Made by a program: the position numbers and the translations under genes
Notes under the pieces: generated by a model
Databases searched by the model: none
The model's input: the letters and a program-made list of their open reading frames with translations, nothing else
What the model was told of the DNA's origin: nothing
Assembly (NCBI GenBank): GCA_040775095.1
Contig: JAXGTD010000019.1
Location: 1 to 45,478 of the forward strand
Origin: JAXGTD01 sp040775095
Lineage (GTDB): Bacteria; Pseudomonadota; Gammaproteobacteria; Chromatiales; Chromatiaceae
Length of the DNA: 45,478 nucleotides
Reading direction: 5' to 3'
Shown here: one piece after another, positions 1 through 7,700 of the stretch
How the letters are laid out: every line of letters begins with the position of its first letter
Numbering within the stretch: the stretch's first letter is position 1

Positions 1-195
1 AAGCCTGCGTGTCGCCCCCAATCGGGCTCCAACGGGCCCCCGACACCCCTCGGGGTAGGAGCCCCCTTTCGGGCGAGCCGACGGAGAACGGCGGCGTAGC
101 GGATGTGAACGGCAGACCTGTCCATGAGACAGGCTGTAACCCCCTGTCTTTTCGGACCGATAATTTGGGGATGCCCCAGGCTCTGACCCCTTGAT

Positions 196-449
196 CGAGC
201 ATCGGGTGCACATCCGCACCGCCAATCCGATCGAGTCGACGCAACGCCCCGGCGTGTCTGTGCACCAAGCGCCCGCGCAACTGCGCCTCGCGCGACACGA
301 CCCTGGCGATGGTCTTCGAGCTGCTCCAGAACGCCCAGAAGCGCTGGAAGCGGATCAAAGGATTCAGCAAGCTCGAGCTGGTTGCCGACAACGTCCAGTT
401 CCGCGATGGAGTGCAAGTCAACGATCAGTCAGACACGATCGCCGCCTAA
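196..449 (+). pseudogene. IS256-type transposase, C-terminal remnant
   Basis: The translation starts with a TANPIEST-like motif, the usual IS256-family transposase signature (TNPIES) near the C-terminal catalytic region. After about 10 codons the homology continues in another frame as ASRDTTLAMVFELLQNAQKR and then GFSKLELVADNVQF, ending at a TAA at 447-449. The N-terminal three quarters of the gene is absent and at least one frameshift lies around 235-290, so it cannot encode an active transposase. The bases after the stop (about 450-482) are where the element's terminal repeat would be expected, but the partner end is not in the window. The assignment rests on motif recognition only. Confidence 0.65.
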
Positions 450-482
450 GCGCTGTATACCGGATTTGGCAATGACTCATCC

Positions 483-1466
483 CTAAATTTCGGAAACCAC
501 TTTGTCGTAGAAGCCGAGGAAATCGTCTGGCGTTGCACCCTCGCGCCACTCGATCGCGGCCCGTGGATGTTGGTTCAATTGGCCGGTGATGTTGTAGGGC
601 ACGAGCGGTCCCCATTCGATCTCCTTGCGCAGCGCCAGCATGTACTGCTGGATGACCTCGATGATCGGGCGGACGTCGAACTTGGGGTTGCGCAGGAAGC
701 CGAGTAGCAACTCCGTATGACAGTTGCCCGCCCCGCGCCCGAACCCGAAGATCGTGGAGTCGACCCGGTTGCAGCCGAGAATGATGGCCTCGATGGTGTT
801 CGCAAAGGCGAGCTGCAGGTTGTTGTGGGCGTGTATGCCGATCTCCTTACCGGTGCCGGCCATGGCGGCCGCGTACTTGTGGTAGAGACGGTCGATCTGC
901 TCGCGATACAGGTGGCCGAAGCTGTCGACGATGACCATGGTGCTGGCCGGGGTGTCCGCGACAGCCTCCAGCACCGTGTCGATCTCGGTCTCGGTAATGT
1001 TTGACACCGCCATCAGGTTTGCGGTGGCTTCATAGCCGAGCTCCGTGGCATGGCGGATCATGTCGACGGCCTCGGACACCTGGTGCGCGTAGAAGGCCAC
1101 GCGGATGACGTCGAGTGGACTCTCGGTGGCGGGGATGATGTCGGTCTCCCAGTCGCTCTTGCCCGCGTCGGCCATCGCCGCGAGCTTCAGCCCCGTGGCG
1201 GCTGCATCGTGATCCCCGACGACACGGCGAAGATCGGCCTCGTCGCAGTGACGCCAGGGGCCGAATTTCTCCTTGGGGAAGATCTTCTTCGAGTTCTTGT
1301 ATCCAATCTCCATGTAGTCGACGCCAGCGGCAATGCAGGCCTGATAGGTCGCGCCGACGAATGCGTCGCTCAGTCGATGGGCGTTGACCAGCCCCCCGTC
1401 TCGAACGGTGCAGTCGAGCACCTTGAGCTCGGGCCGGTAGGTGATCCAGGGGGCCTTGTCGGACAT
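483..1466 (-). CDS. HMGL-like (DRE-TIM) aldolase/metallolyase domain protein
   Basis: A 327-residue protein with the DRE-TIM metallolyase fold. The N-terminal LDCTVRDGG motif (residues 17-25) supplies the Arg22-Asp23 pair that stabilises the enolate in this superfamily. HAHNN (about 212-216) supplies two histidine ligands for the divalent metal. GRGAGNCHTE (about 244-252) matches the glycine-rich loop seen in 4-hydroxy-2-oxovalerate aldolase relatives. The protein is about the length of that aldolase without its C-terminal communication domain, and no acetaldehyde dehydrogenase partner lies nearby, so a meta-cleavage pathway role is not supported. The reaction is probably retro-aldol or Claisen-type C-C cleavage or condensation, with unknown substrate. 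It stands alone, 370 bases from the next gene on the same strand. Confidence 0.8.
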   Translation of the reverse strand: MSDKAPWITYRPELKVLDCTVRDGGLVNAHRLSDAFVGATYQACIAAGVDYMEIGYKNSKKIFPKEKFGPWRHCDEADLRRVVGDHDAAATGLKLAAMADAGKSDWETDIIPATESPLDVIRVAFYAHQVSEAVDMIRHATELGYEATANLMAVSNITETEIDTVLEAVADTPASTMVIVDSFGHLYREQIDRLYHKYAAAMAGTGKEIGIHAHNNLQLAFANTIEAIILGCNRVDSTIFGFGRGAGNCHTELLLGFLRNPKFDVRPIIEVIQQYMLALRKEIEWGPLVPYNITGQLNQHPRAAIEWREGATPDDFLGFYDKVVSEI

Positions 1467-1839
1467 CGGTGAGTCTCCACGAGTGTGATCAGAAAGCCGT
1501 TGGCTGTCGGGTCGGCATTTTCACCCTTGGGCAGTGCTCGGGCAATGTTCTCAGTCATGCATCCTCGGGTCGGGGACGACAATGCGACCCGCGATGCGCG
1601 CCCGTCGCAAACCCTGACCCGTTGGCGCCGGAGAATGCAGGTCGGTGAGGTATCGCGGCCGGATGCAAGTCGGGCACCCTGGCGACTGATGGGCGCTGAT
1701 GGACGCCTGCCGGGCATCCGGTCAGCTCGCACTTCCCGATGCGCGATTCGCGAAGTGCTTCGTTTCCAAGCGCTTGCATCGCGCAAGAACGCCGGGCCTC
1801 GCGCGTCCCGGACCGGAAACGCTTTAGATCAGCGTTTCC
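1467..1839. other. Intergenic stretch, nothing assigned
   Basis: This stretch lies between the stop of the PRMT-like gene and the start of the DRE-TIM aldolase gene, both on the minus strand. It probably holds the aldolase promoter and the end of the upstream transcript. Short open frames on both strands show no recognisable protein. The self-complementary CGAAG-TG-CTTCG near 1754-1765 is too short to call a terminator. Confidence 0.4.
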
Positions 1840-2787
1840 TCATGCCAGGAAGGTATCGTCTGCCGACGCGAATCGGTAGCCATCGACCTCGATCTCCCAG
1901 CGGGCGCGAGAGCGTCCCTGGGCGATGGGCTCGTGCACGAAGCGCACATCCATGCGCGTGCCCGCATCGATCTCGATGACCCGTCCCAGCGGAAAGATCG
2001 AGCGCCCCCAATGGGTGTCGGGTGCATCCGGGGCATTCGTCAGCCTGATACCGGGGCTCATGCGGGCGTCGAACCAGGCGGCGAGCGCATTGACCTGGCC
2101 GGCAGACTGGGAAATGAAGGTCAGGCGCGCCTCAGTGGGTCGATTTGCGTCCTCGACGCTGCAGCTGCGCGCGTCGATGTGCCACATCGGCCTTGCCGTG
2201 CAGCGGATATCGCCGGCACGTACCTGGTGGCCGGCCCCCCTGCTCTGCCCGGCCTTGATGGCCGCAACATCCGCCATATTGAAGCCGTAGGGATCGCTGC
2301 GCCAGAAGTCGATCTCTTGTTGCAGCCGCGGATCGTAGGCAGGGGCGATCCAGGAGGTGATCAACTCGGGGATCAGCCGACCTCCTGGTTTCAGCCAGCG
2401 ATCGCGCGCGGTTACGATCAGCGGGAAGAGATTCTCGTCGAGTGCATAACCGCCGAGCCACTCGGACACGATCACATCCACCGGTTCGGGCAAGTCGATG
2501 CTGCTGACGTCCGCGTGCAGCACCTCGATCCGACCGCTCATGCCATTGGTCTCGACCAGGCGCCGCGCCAACTCGGCGACTTCGGAGCGTTCCACCGCGT
2601 AGACCCGCCGTGCGCCGGCGCGCGCCGCAAAGAGGCTGAGGATCCCCGTGCCGGCACCGATGTCCAGCACCACGCTCTGGGGCGTGACGAGCTGCGCCAG
2701 GGCGTCGCGGAAGGCCGCGCAGCGTACCTCGTCTTGCAGCATGGACTCGTGGCCGCTCAGGTAGTCGTAGTTCAGCTCGATGGGCAT
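1840..2787 (-). CDS. PRMT-like SAM-dependent methyltransferase
   Basis: A 315-residue class I methyltransferase that resembles eukaryotic protein arginine methyltransferases along its whole length. The N-terminus has YDYLSGHESMLQDEVR (PRMTs: HEEMLKDEVR). The SAM loop is LDIGAGTGILS (41-51) and an acidic ribose-binding Glu sits in VYAVERS (62-68). The double-E loop SEWLGGYALDE places Glu109 and Glu118 nine residues apart, as in PRMT1. A THW loop (Thr258-His259-Trp260, then GRSIFPL) follows a beta-barrel-like segment starting VNALAAWF. All residues that hold the arginine guanidinium in PRMTs therefore appear present. It lies 137 bases downstream of the S1-domain gene on the same strand, so an RNA-binding protein substrate is conceivable. 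Substrate and protein-level activity are unproven; bacterial relatives may methylate other molecules. Confidence 0.8.
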   Translation of the reverse strand: MPIELNYDYLSGHESMLQDEVRCAAFRDALAQLVTPQSVVLDIGAGTGILSLFAARAGARRVYAVERSEVAELARRLVETNGMSGRIEVLHADVSSIDLPEPVDVIVSEWLGGYALDENLFPLIVTARDRWLKPGGRLIPELITSWIAPAYDPRLQQEIDFWRSDPYGFNMADVAAIKAGQSRGAGHQVRAGDIRCTARPMWHIDARSCSVEDANRPTEARLTFISQSAGQVNALAAWFDARMSPGIRLTNAPDAPDTHWGRSIFPLGRVIEIDAGTRMDVRFVHEPIAQGRSRARWEIEVDGYRFASADDTFLA

Positions 2788-2924
2788 CGATCGTCAATCC
2801 AGGGTTCGTCAATATCGGGGGCGCGCTGACCAGCCCGCGCGGCGTCGTTGCTGCGCCAACGGGCTGGCCTTGGTGGCGAAGGCGGTCAGGGGGCGTCCGT
2901 GTATCGCGATCTGCAACGGCAGCG

Positions 2925-4136
2925 TCAGCCGCCGTCGTCCTTGCGGCCCTGCATCTGCGCGCGCAGCAGATCGCCGAGTGTTCCCAGGCCCTCTTTCGGC
3001 GGGGCGTAGTCCTGATCGCGTCTTGCCTCCGCCTGCGTCGGAGCGGCATCGGGGTTCAATGACAGCCCGATGCGGCGGCGCTCTGCATCGATCTGCAGCA
3101 CCGTCGCCTCGACGGGTTGGCCAGCGGACAGAATTTCCTCGGGATGATTGACGCGCCGTCCGGCGCCGAGCTCGCTGATGTGGACCAGGCCTTCCAGACC
3201 AGGCTCGATCTCGACAAACGCACCGAACGGCTGCACCCGTGTGACCTTGCCGCTAACGCGCATGCCCGGTTGTATGCGTGTCACCGCATCGGTCCAAGGG
3301 TCGCGGGCCAGTGCCCGAATCGATAGGGCGATCTTTTCGGGGCGCTTCGGGTTGTTGGTCTGGTCGATGCGCAGGACCGCCACTTCGACCTGTTGACCGA
3401 CGTGGAGGACCTCGTCGGGGTGTTTGACGTGACCCAGGGCCAGCTCGCTGATGTGGACCATGCCTTCAACACCGCCGAGGTCGATGAAGGCACCGTAATC
3501 CTGCAGCGAGGTCACGGTTCCATGGAGTACCGCGCCCACCTCGAGTTTGGCGCGCACCTCGGCGGCGCGCGCCAGCTGCTCCTCTTCCAGCAGCACCCGA
3601 CGCGAAACCACCAGGTTCAGCCGTCGGCCGCCTTCGAATTTCGTGATGCGGAAGGAGTGGCGCTCTCCGACGAGGGTGGCGAGGTCTTCAATGTATCGGA
3701 TATCTGCCTGCGAGGCCGGGCAGAAGGCGCGGTGTCCCGCGATCTGGACCTCGAGCCCACCCTTGATCGCGCCCGTGATCTGGCCCGTCACGGGCAGGCC
3801 CTGGCGGAACGCGTCTTCCAGCTCCGCGCTGCCGTGCAATGGACTGCCATGGCGGCTGCCGAGTACCAGGGTGCCATTTTCCTGGTCGATGCTCGATATC
3901 ACGGCGTCGATCTCGTCGCCAGCGACCCGGCTCAAGGTGCCGTCCGACCCCATCAGGTTTGCGATGTCCATGACCGCCTCGGCCTTTCCGCCGACGTCGA
4001 CGAATACCTGCTCTTTTTCCACGGCGATGATCTTGCCGTGGACGCGATCACCCACCTTGTGACTCGAGGCGGACATCGTCCGTTCTGTCTTCTCGAGCTC
4101 CCGGAGCAGGGCCTCAAAATCGTTGTCGTCTGTCAT
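2925..4136 (-). CDS. S1 RNA-binding domain protein with four S1 repeats
   Basis: A 403-residue protein starting MTDDNDFEALL at the ATG ending at 4136; the open frame continues upstream, but that part overlaps the neighbouring gene and is not protein-like. It has four S1/OB domains at about residues 27-95, 108-180, 195-270 and 280-352. The third and fourth are the most canonical, with YGAFIDLGGVEGMVHISEL and FGAFVEIEPGLEGLVHISEL. The tail ends in a charged RRDQDY...QGRKDDGG segment. It is shorter than ribosomal protein S1 (six repeats, about 560 residues) and is not RpsA; such proteins are usually annotated as S1-domain or 30S S1-like RNA-binding proteins. It probably binds single-stranded RNA in the cytoplasm, acting in translation or decay. 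The PRMT-like gene follows and a small unknown gene precedes it. Confidence 0.85.
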   Translation of the reverse strand: MTDDNDFEALLRELEKTERTMSASSHKVGDRVHGKIIAVEKEQVFVDVGGKAEAVMDIANLMGSDGTLSRVAGDEIDAVISSIDQENGTLVLGSRHGSPLHGSAELEDAFRQGLPVTGQITGAIKGGLEVQIAGHRAFCPASQADIRYIEDLATLVGERHSFRITKFEGGRRLNLVVSRRVLLEEEQLARAAEVRAKLEVGAVLHGTVTSLQDYGAFIDLGGVEGMVHISELALGHVKHPDEVLHVGQQVEVAVLRIDQTNNPKRPEKIALSIRALARDPWTDAVTRIQPGMRVSGKVTRVQPFGAFVEIEPGLEGLVHISELGAGRRVNHPEEILSAGQPVEATVLQIDAERRRIGLSLNPDAAPTQAEARRDQDYAPPKEGLGTLGDLLRAQMQGRKDDGG

Positions 4137-4209
4137 GATAGTGCTGTTGGCCCGTGCTCGGGGCGGATGGCGATAGAGTGTGGGGTTGGTTCTGCCGTGT
4201 GCGGCGATA

Positions 4210-4575
4210 TCAGTGATCCGGCAGAACGCCGATGCGTTCGAGCTCGTCTCGATAGTCGACAAAGTCGCGCAGATGTGCGCCGAGCCGGGCGGCGAGCTCC
4301 TCGCCGTGGAATGCCTCGCCGCCGGGGTGCGCGTGGCTTTGATCGGCGCCGCGGGTAATGGCCAGGTCCGGTGCGACCATCTCGATCGCGACATAGGCGA
4401 GCAGACCTTCCGCGATGAGTCGGGCGGCCTGTTCCCGCCAGCCCGGGCGGTCGCTGTCAAGCAAGGCCCGCTCGCCCGCGTCGAGCACCCCGGCGTGTTC
4501 CGCGGCCCAGGCATCGACCACGCGCCGGATCTGATCGGGGGCTGTCGGGGGCTCGCTCGGGAGCACGCTGGTCAT
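4210..4575 (-). CDS. Small hypothetical protein, 121 residues
   Basis: An acidic, mostly helical protein without signal peptide or membrane segment. It starts with an ATG preceded by a purine-poor region and ends ELERIGVLPDH. A central segment AITRGADQSHAHPGGEAFHG is rich in His and Gly. It lies 73 bases upstream of the S1-domain gene on the same strand, so co-transcription is plausible. The family is not recognised. The call as a real gene rests on its GC-rich third positions, the absence of a better frame here and its placement. Confidence 0.55.
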   Translation of the reverse strand: MTSVLPSEPPTAPDQIRRVVDAWAAEHAGVLDAGERALLDSDRPGWREQAARLIAEGLLAYVAIEMVAPDLAITRGADQSHAHPGGEAFHGEELAARLGAHLRDFVDYRDELERIGVLPDH

Positions 4576-4860
4576 TGCAGTTGGCTGTGGTCGCGCAGGA
4601 TAAGGGGATTCTAGCCGCCCGGAGCCCCCCGCGACCAGTAGATTAGCGGTTGAATGCCTTCAAAGATGCCGAATCCGGTTGCCCGCCGCTCAGTGCCTCC
4701 CAGGCGAGCGCAATCGCTCTCTTCCAGCGTCCCCCCGCGCGGGACTTGGCGATAACGCGCTGGGCTGATGCGCCGGCGTAGCAGGAAGTCCTCAGACGAG
4801 CGGGCCTTGTCTGCCTTGGTTCGTGCTTGCGGCGAGTCGATCGTGCAGCTTCGTCACCGG

Positions 4861-5931
4861 TTAGTCGCTGTCGGATCGGGCGCCGATGCCGTGTTTCCGG
4901 GCAAACTCGAGCATGCGTTGGATTGGCACCACCGCGCGCTGCCGGATCTTCTCGTCAATCCGAATCTCCTGGTCTCCGCGCATGAGCACGGCTTCCAGAC
5001 TCTGCAGTGCGTTCATCGCCATCCATGGACAGTGGGCGCAGCTCTCGCACGTGGCCCCCTCGCCGGCCGTGGGCGCCGCGATCAGCGTCTTGCCCGGCGA
5101 GAGCTGATGCATCTTCCAGAAGATACCGGAATCGGTCGCAACGATGAACTCTCGGTTCGGTAGCTCGGCGACGGCCTTGATCAACTGCGTCGTGGAACCG
5201 ACGACGTCGGCCTGTGCGACGACCTCGTCCGGGGATTCGGGATGGACCAACACGGCGGCGTCCGGGTGCAGGCGGCGCACGCGGTCGAGCGCGAAGCCCT
5301 TGAATTCCTCGTGTACCACGCACGCTCCGTCCCAGAGCAACATGTCGGCACTCGTCATCTGCTGGACATAGCGGCCGAGGTGTTTGTCGGGGGCCCAGAG
5401 GATCTTTTCACCTCGCTCTTCGAGATGGCGGATGATGGGCAACGCAATGCTTGAGGTAACCACCCAATCAGAGCGCGCCTTGACCTCGGCGGAGGTGTTG
5501 GCGTAGACCACCACGGTGTGGTCGGGGTGTTGGTCGCAGAAGGCGCCAAAGGCATCGGCCGGGCAGCCCTCGTCGAGCGAGCAGGTGGCGCGCAGATCCG
5601 GCATGAGGACGCGCTTCTCGGGATTGAGGATCTTGGCCGTCTCGCCCATGAAGCGGACGCCGCAGACGACCAGCGTGCGGGCCTTGGTCGCGGCGCCGAA
5701 GCGGGCCATCTCCAGCGAGTCCGCAACGCAGCCGCCGCTTTCCTCGGCAAGCGACTGCAGGTCGCCATCGGTGTAATAGTGCGCGACCAGTACCGCGTCC
5801 TGTTCGGACAGCAGGGTGCGGATTCGGGCCTTGATCGCATCGGTTTCAGACTCACTGAGCTCGGGCCAGTGTGGGTGTTTCGGTACCTCGATGCGCCGTT
5901 TGGCCAGAGGCTCTGTGGTCGCGGTGCTCAT
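4861..5931 (-). CDS. nadA: Quinolinate synthase NadA
   Basis: NadA condenses iminoaspartate with dihydroxyacetone phosphate to quinolinate in de novo NAD synthesis, using a [4Fe-4S] cluster. The 356-residue protein has all three cluster cysteines: Cys117 (RATCSLDEGC), Cys204 (GACVVHEE) and Cys301 (CESCAHCPW). Each is exactly four positions later than in the E. coli enzyme. The substrate motif VLVAHYYTDGDLQ and the ADSLEMARFGA segment are intact. Length is normal (E. coli 347). It lies 43 bases downstream of a Nudix/winged-helix gene on the same strand, which suggests an operon and NAD-dependent regulation. NadB and NadC are not in the window. Confidence 0.97.
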   Translation of the reverse strand: MSTATTEPLAKRRIEVPKHPHWPELSESETDAIKARIRTLLSEQDAVLVAHYYTDGDLQSLAEESGGCVADSLEMARFGAATKARTLVVCGVRFMGETAKILNPEKRVLMPDLRATCSLDEGCPADAFGAFCDQHPDHTVVVYANTSAEVKARSDWVVTSSIALPIIRHLEERGEKILWAPDKHLGRYVQQMTSADMLLWDGACVVHEEFKGFALDRVRRLHPDAAVLVHPESPDEVVAQADVVGSTTQLIKAVAELPNREFIVATDSGIFWKMHQLSPGKTLIAAPTAGEGATCESCAHCPWMAMNALQSLEAVLMRGDQEIRIDEKIRQRAVVPIQRMLEFARKHGIGARSDSD

Positions 5932-5974
5932 GTCATGTCTCCGGGGCCATCGGTCGCGGGGCCGACCGGTTTGT

Positions 5975-6652
5975 TCATTTGATAAACGCGATGCGCTCTC
6001 GCTGGGTCAATCGGTAGACGCGCGCGGGGCGGTGGTTGCCGCGTCGACGCAGCTCGCCGGTCTCCTCGATCTGCTCGAGCGCGAGTGCCCATTTGCGAAA
6101 ATTGCGTTTGTCGATCTCCGAGTCGACGAGCGTCTCGTAGACGCGCTGTAGCTCGCTCAACGTAAACGTCTCCGGCAGGAACTGGAAGGCGATGGTGGAA
6201 TAGTCGAGTTTCGCGACAAGGCGTTGATGAGCGACCCGGATGATCTCGGCGTGGTCGAAGGCCAGCTCGGGCAGCTCGTCGAGCCTGAACCAGGCGGCAT
6301 CGGTGGCATCGCTGGCGGCGCGGACCTGAACCCGTTGAGCAGGCACAACCGCGAAGTAGGCCACGCTGATGACCCGCTCGCGGGGATCACGGTCGGTCGC
6401 GCCAAAGGTGTAGAGCTGTTCCAGGTAGACGCCGCGGACGCCGGTCTCCTCTTCCAGCTCACGCGTGGCGCACTGCTCGAGGTCTTCCCCGATATCGAGG
6501 AAGCCACCGGGAAGCGCCCAGGAGCCCTTGAAAGGGGGGCCGCCGCGGCGAATCAGTAGCAGTTGCAGCGCCTCATCGCGGATCGTGAACGACACCACGT
6601 CCGCCGTGACCGCCGGGTGTGGGTAGGCATAGCTGTAGTGTGCTGTAGGCAT
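5975..6652 (-). CDS. Nudix hydrolase with winged-helix domain (NrtR-like)
   Basis: A 225-residue protein; the ATG ending at 6652 gives MPTAHYSYAYPHPAVT, the usual start of this family, while longer frames add non-homologous sequence. Residues about 10-150 form a Nudix domain with a full Nudix box, G-x5-E-x7-REL-EE-TGV, in GGFLDIGEDLEQC followed by ATRELEEETGV. The C-terminal 70 residues (FTLSELQRVYETLV, KRNFRKWAL, RPARVYRL) match the winged helix of NrtR, a repressor of NAD genes that senses ADP-ribose. It directly precedes nadA, the expected target. In classical NrtR the Nudix box is often degenerate; here it looks catalytically intact, so it may also hydrolyse ADP-ribose or a related nucleotide. 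Repressor function is inferred from domain and context. Confidence 0.85.
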   Translation of the reverse strand: MPTAHYSYAYPHPAVTADVVSFTIRDEALQLLLIRRGGPPFKGSWALPGGFLDIGEDLEQCATRELEEETGVRGVYLEQLYTFGATDRDPRERVISVAYFAVVPAQRVQVRAASDATDAAWFRLDELPELAFDHAEIIRVAHQRLVAKLDYSTIAFQFLPETFTLSELQRVYETLVDSEIDKRNFRKWALALEQIEETGELRRRGNHRPARVYRLTQRERIAFIK

Positions 6653-6693
6653 GGCGTTGCCGAAGCAGGGAATCGGGAGACCTTTTGGAAAGA

Positions 6694-6712
6694 TAGTGTG
6701 CAGGCTACACTT
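6694..6712. promoter_or_regulatory. Inverted repeat, candidate NrtR-type operator
   Basis: AGTGT and ACACT form perfect 5-base arms around a 7-base spacer (TAGTGT-GCAGGCT-ACACTT), 42 bases upstream of the Nudix/winged-helix start and in its probable promoter. An autoregulated nrtR-nadA operon would be expected to have such a site here. That it is the operator is inference from position and symmetry. Confidence 0.4.
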
Positions 6713-6779
6713 CTTCAATGCCCTTCGCGTCCCGAAAGGCGGCGCCACTGCAGGCGGGTGTTGGATGGCGTAGCCGAGG

Positions 6780-7676
6780 TCAGTCCTGCCAGAGCCAGGC
6801 CGCGCCGCGCACCCCGCTGGAGTCACCGAAACGAGGCGCAACGATCCGTGTTGCGAGGCCGGCGGCAAAGATGTGGGGACGAATCAAGGCCGGCAGGTTG
6901 CGGTAGAGGTGGGCCAGATTCGACAGCCCGCCGCCAAGGACGATGACGTCGGGGTCCAGGAGGTTGATCACCGAGGCCAGGGCGCGGGCGGTGCGCTGCT
7001 CGTGGCGGCCGAGCGCGGCCGCGGCCGATGCGTCCCCCCGGTTGGCGGCCGCGACGATGCCGTGTGCATCCTGCACCCGCCCGCTCGCGCGATGGAAGTC
7101 GGCAGCCAGGCCGGGACCGGAGAGAAAGGTCTCGATGCAGCCCCGCTTACCGCAGTAGCATGTTGGTCCAGGCAACTCATCCGGCTCGGGCCAGGGCAGC
7201 GGGTTGTGCCCCCATTCCCCGGCGATCGCGTTTGGGCCGGTGAGTACCTGTCCGCCAACGCAGATTCCGCCGCCCGTGCCGGTGCCGATGATGACGCCAA
7301 ACACCGAGTGTGCTCCGCTGGCAGCGCCGTCGGTCGCCTCCGAGAGCGTGAAACAATCGGCGTCGTTTGCGATGCGCACCGCGCGGTCCAGGATTCGCTC
7401 CAGATCCCGGTCGAGGGGACGATCGTTGAGCCAGGTGGAGTTGGCGTTGCGCATCCGGCCGGTCAACGGCGAGAGAGCCCCGGGAGTACCGACACCCACG
7501 CTACCATGGTGGCCGGTATCGCGCTCGATGCCGGCCACCAGCGCCGCTATGCCCCTCAGGGTGCCGTCGTAGTCGCCGCGCGGGGTGGGTATCCGGCGGC
7601 GCAGTAGGATCTTGCCGCTGTTGTCGAGGGCGATGGCCTCGATCTTGGTCCCGCCCAGGTCAACACCGATACGCAT
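6780..7676 (-). CDS. mak: Mak-type ROK family fructokinase/sugar kinase
   Basis: A 298-residue ROK kinase that tracks E. coli Mak (manno(fructo)kinase) along its length. It has the N-terminal phosphate loop MRIGVDLGGTKIEAIALD, a catalytic-Asp segment RIANDADCFTLSEA, the ATP loop VIIGTGTGGGICVGG, the AGEWGHNPLPW segment, the ROK zinc motif CYCGKRGCIETFLSG, and the Mak-like end GDSSGVRGAAWLWQD. It phosphorylates a hexose in the cytoplasm, most likely fructose to fructose-6-phosphate. N-acetylglucosamine kinase is the main alternative, but the PRGDYDGTL and NANSTWLN segments favour Mak. It lies 24 bases downstream of the dynamin-like gene and is probably co-transcribed with it. Confidence 0.88.
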   Translation of the reverse strand: MRIGVDLGGTKIEAIALDNSGKILLRRRIPTPRGDYDGTLRGIAALVAGIERDTGHHGSVGVGTPGALSPLTGRMRNANSTWLNDRPLDRDLERILDRAVRIANDADCFTLSEATDGAASGAHSVFGVIIGTGTGGGICVGGQVLTGPNAIAGEWGHNPLPWPEPDELPGPTCYCGKRGCIETFLSGPGLAADFHRASGRVQDAHGIVAAANRGDASAAAALGRHEQRTARALASVINLLDPDVIVLGGGLSNLAHLYRNLPALIRPHIFAAGLATRIVAPRFGDSSGVRGAAWLWQD

Positions 7677-7700
7677 CGACGGCCCGTTGCCGTTGCTCGA

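Noticed and set aside
1..195. Possible group II intron or retron end
   Set aside because: GC-rich sequence with a GAACGGCGG segment looked suggestive, but no domain V hairpin or reverse transcriptase is visible.
4576..4860. Small coding frame on the minus strand (…QRVIAKSRAGGRWKRAIALAWE…)
   Set aside because: No plausible start codon or ribosome site was found and the family is not recognised.
6605..6652. Second NrtR-like box within the first codons
   Set aside because: It is a direct repeat (CTGTAG twice), not an inverted repeat, and lies inside the gene.
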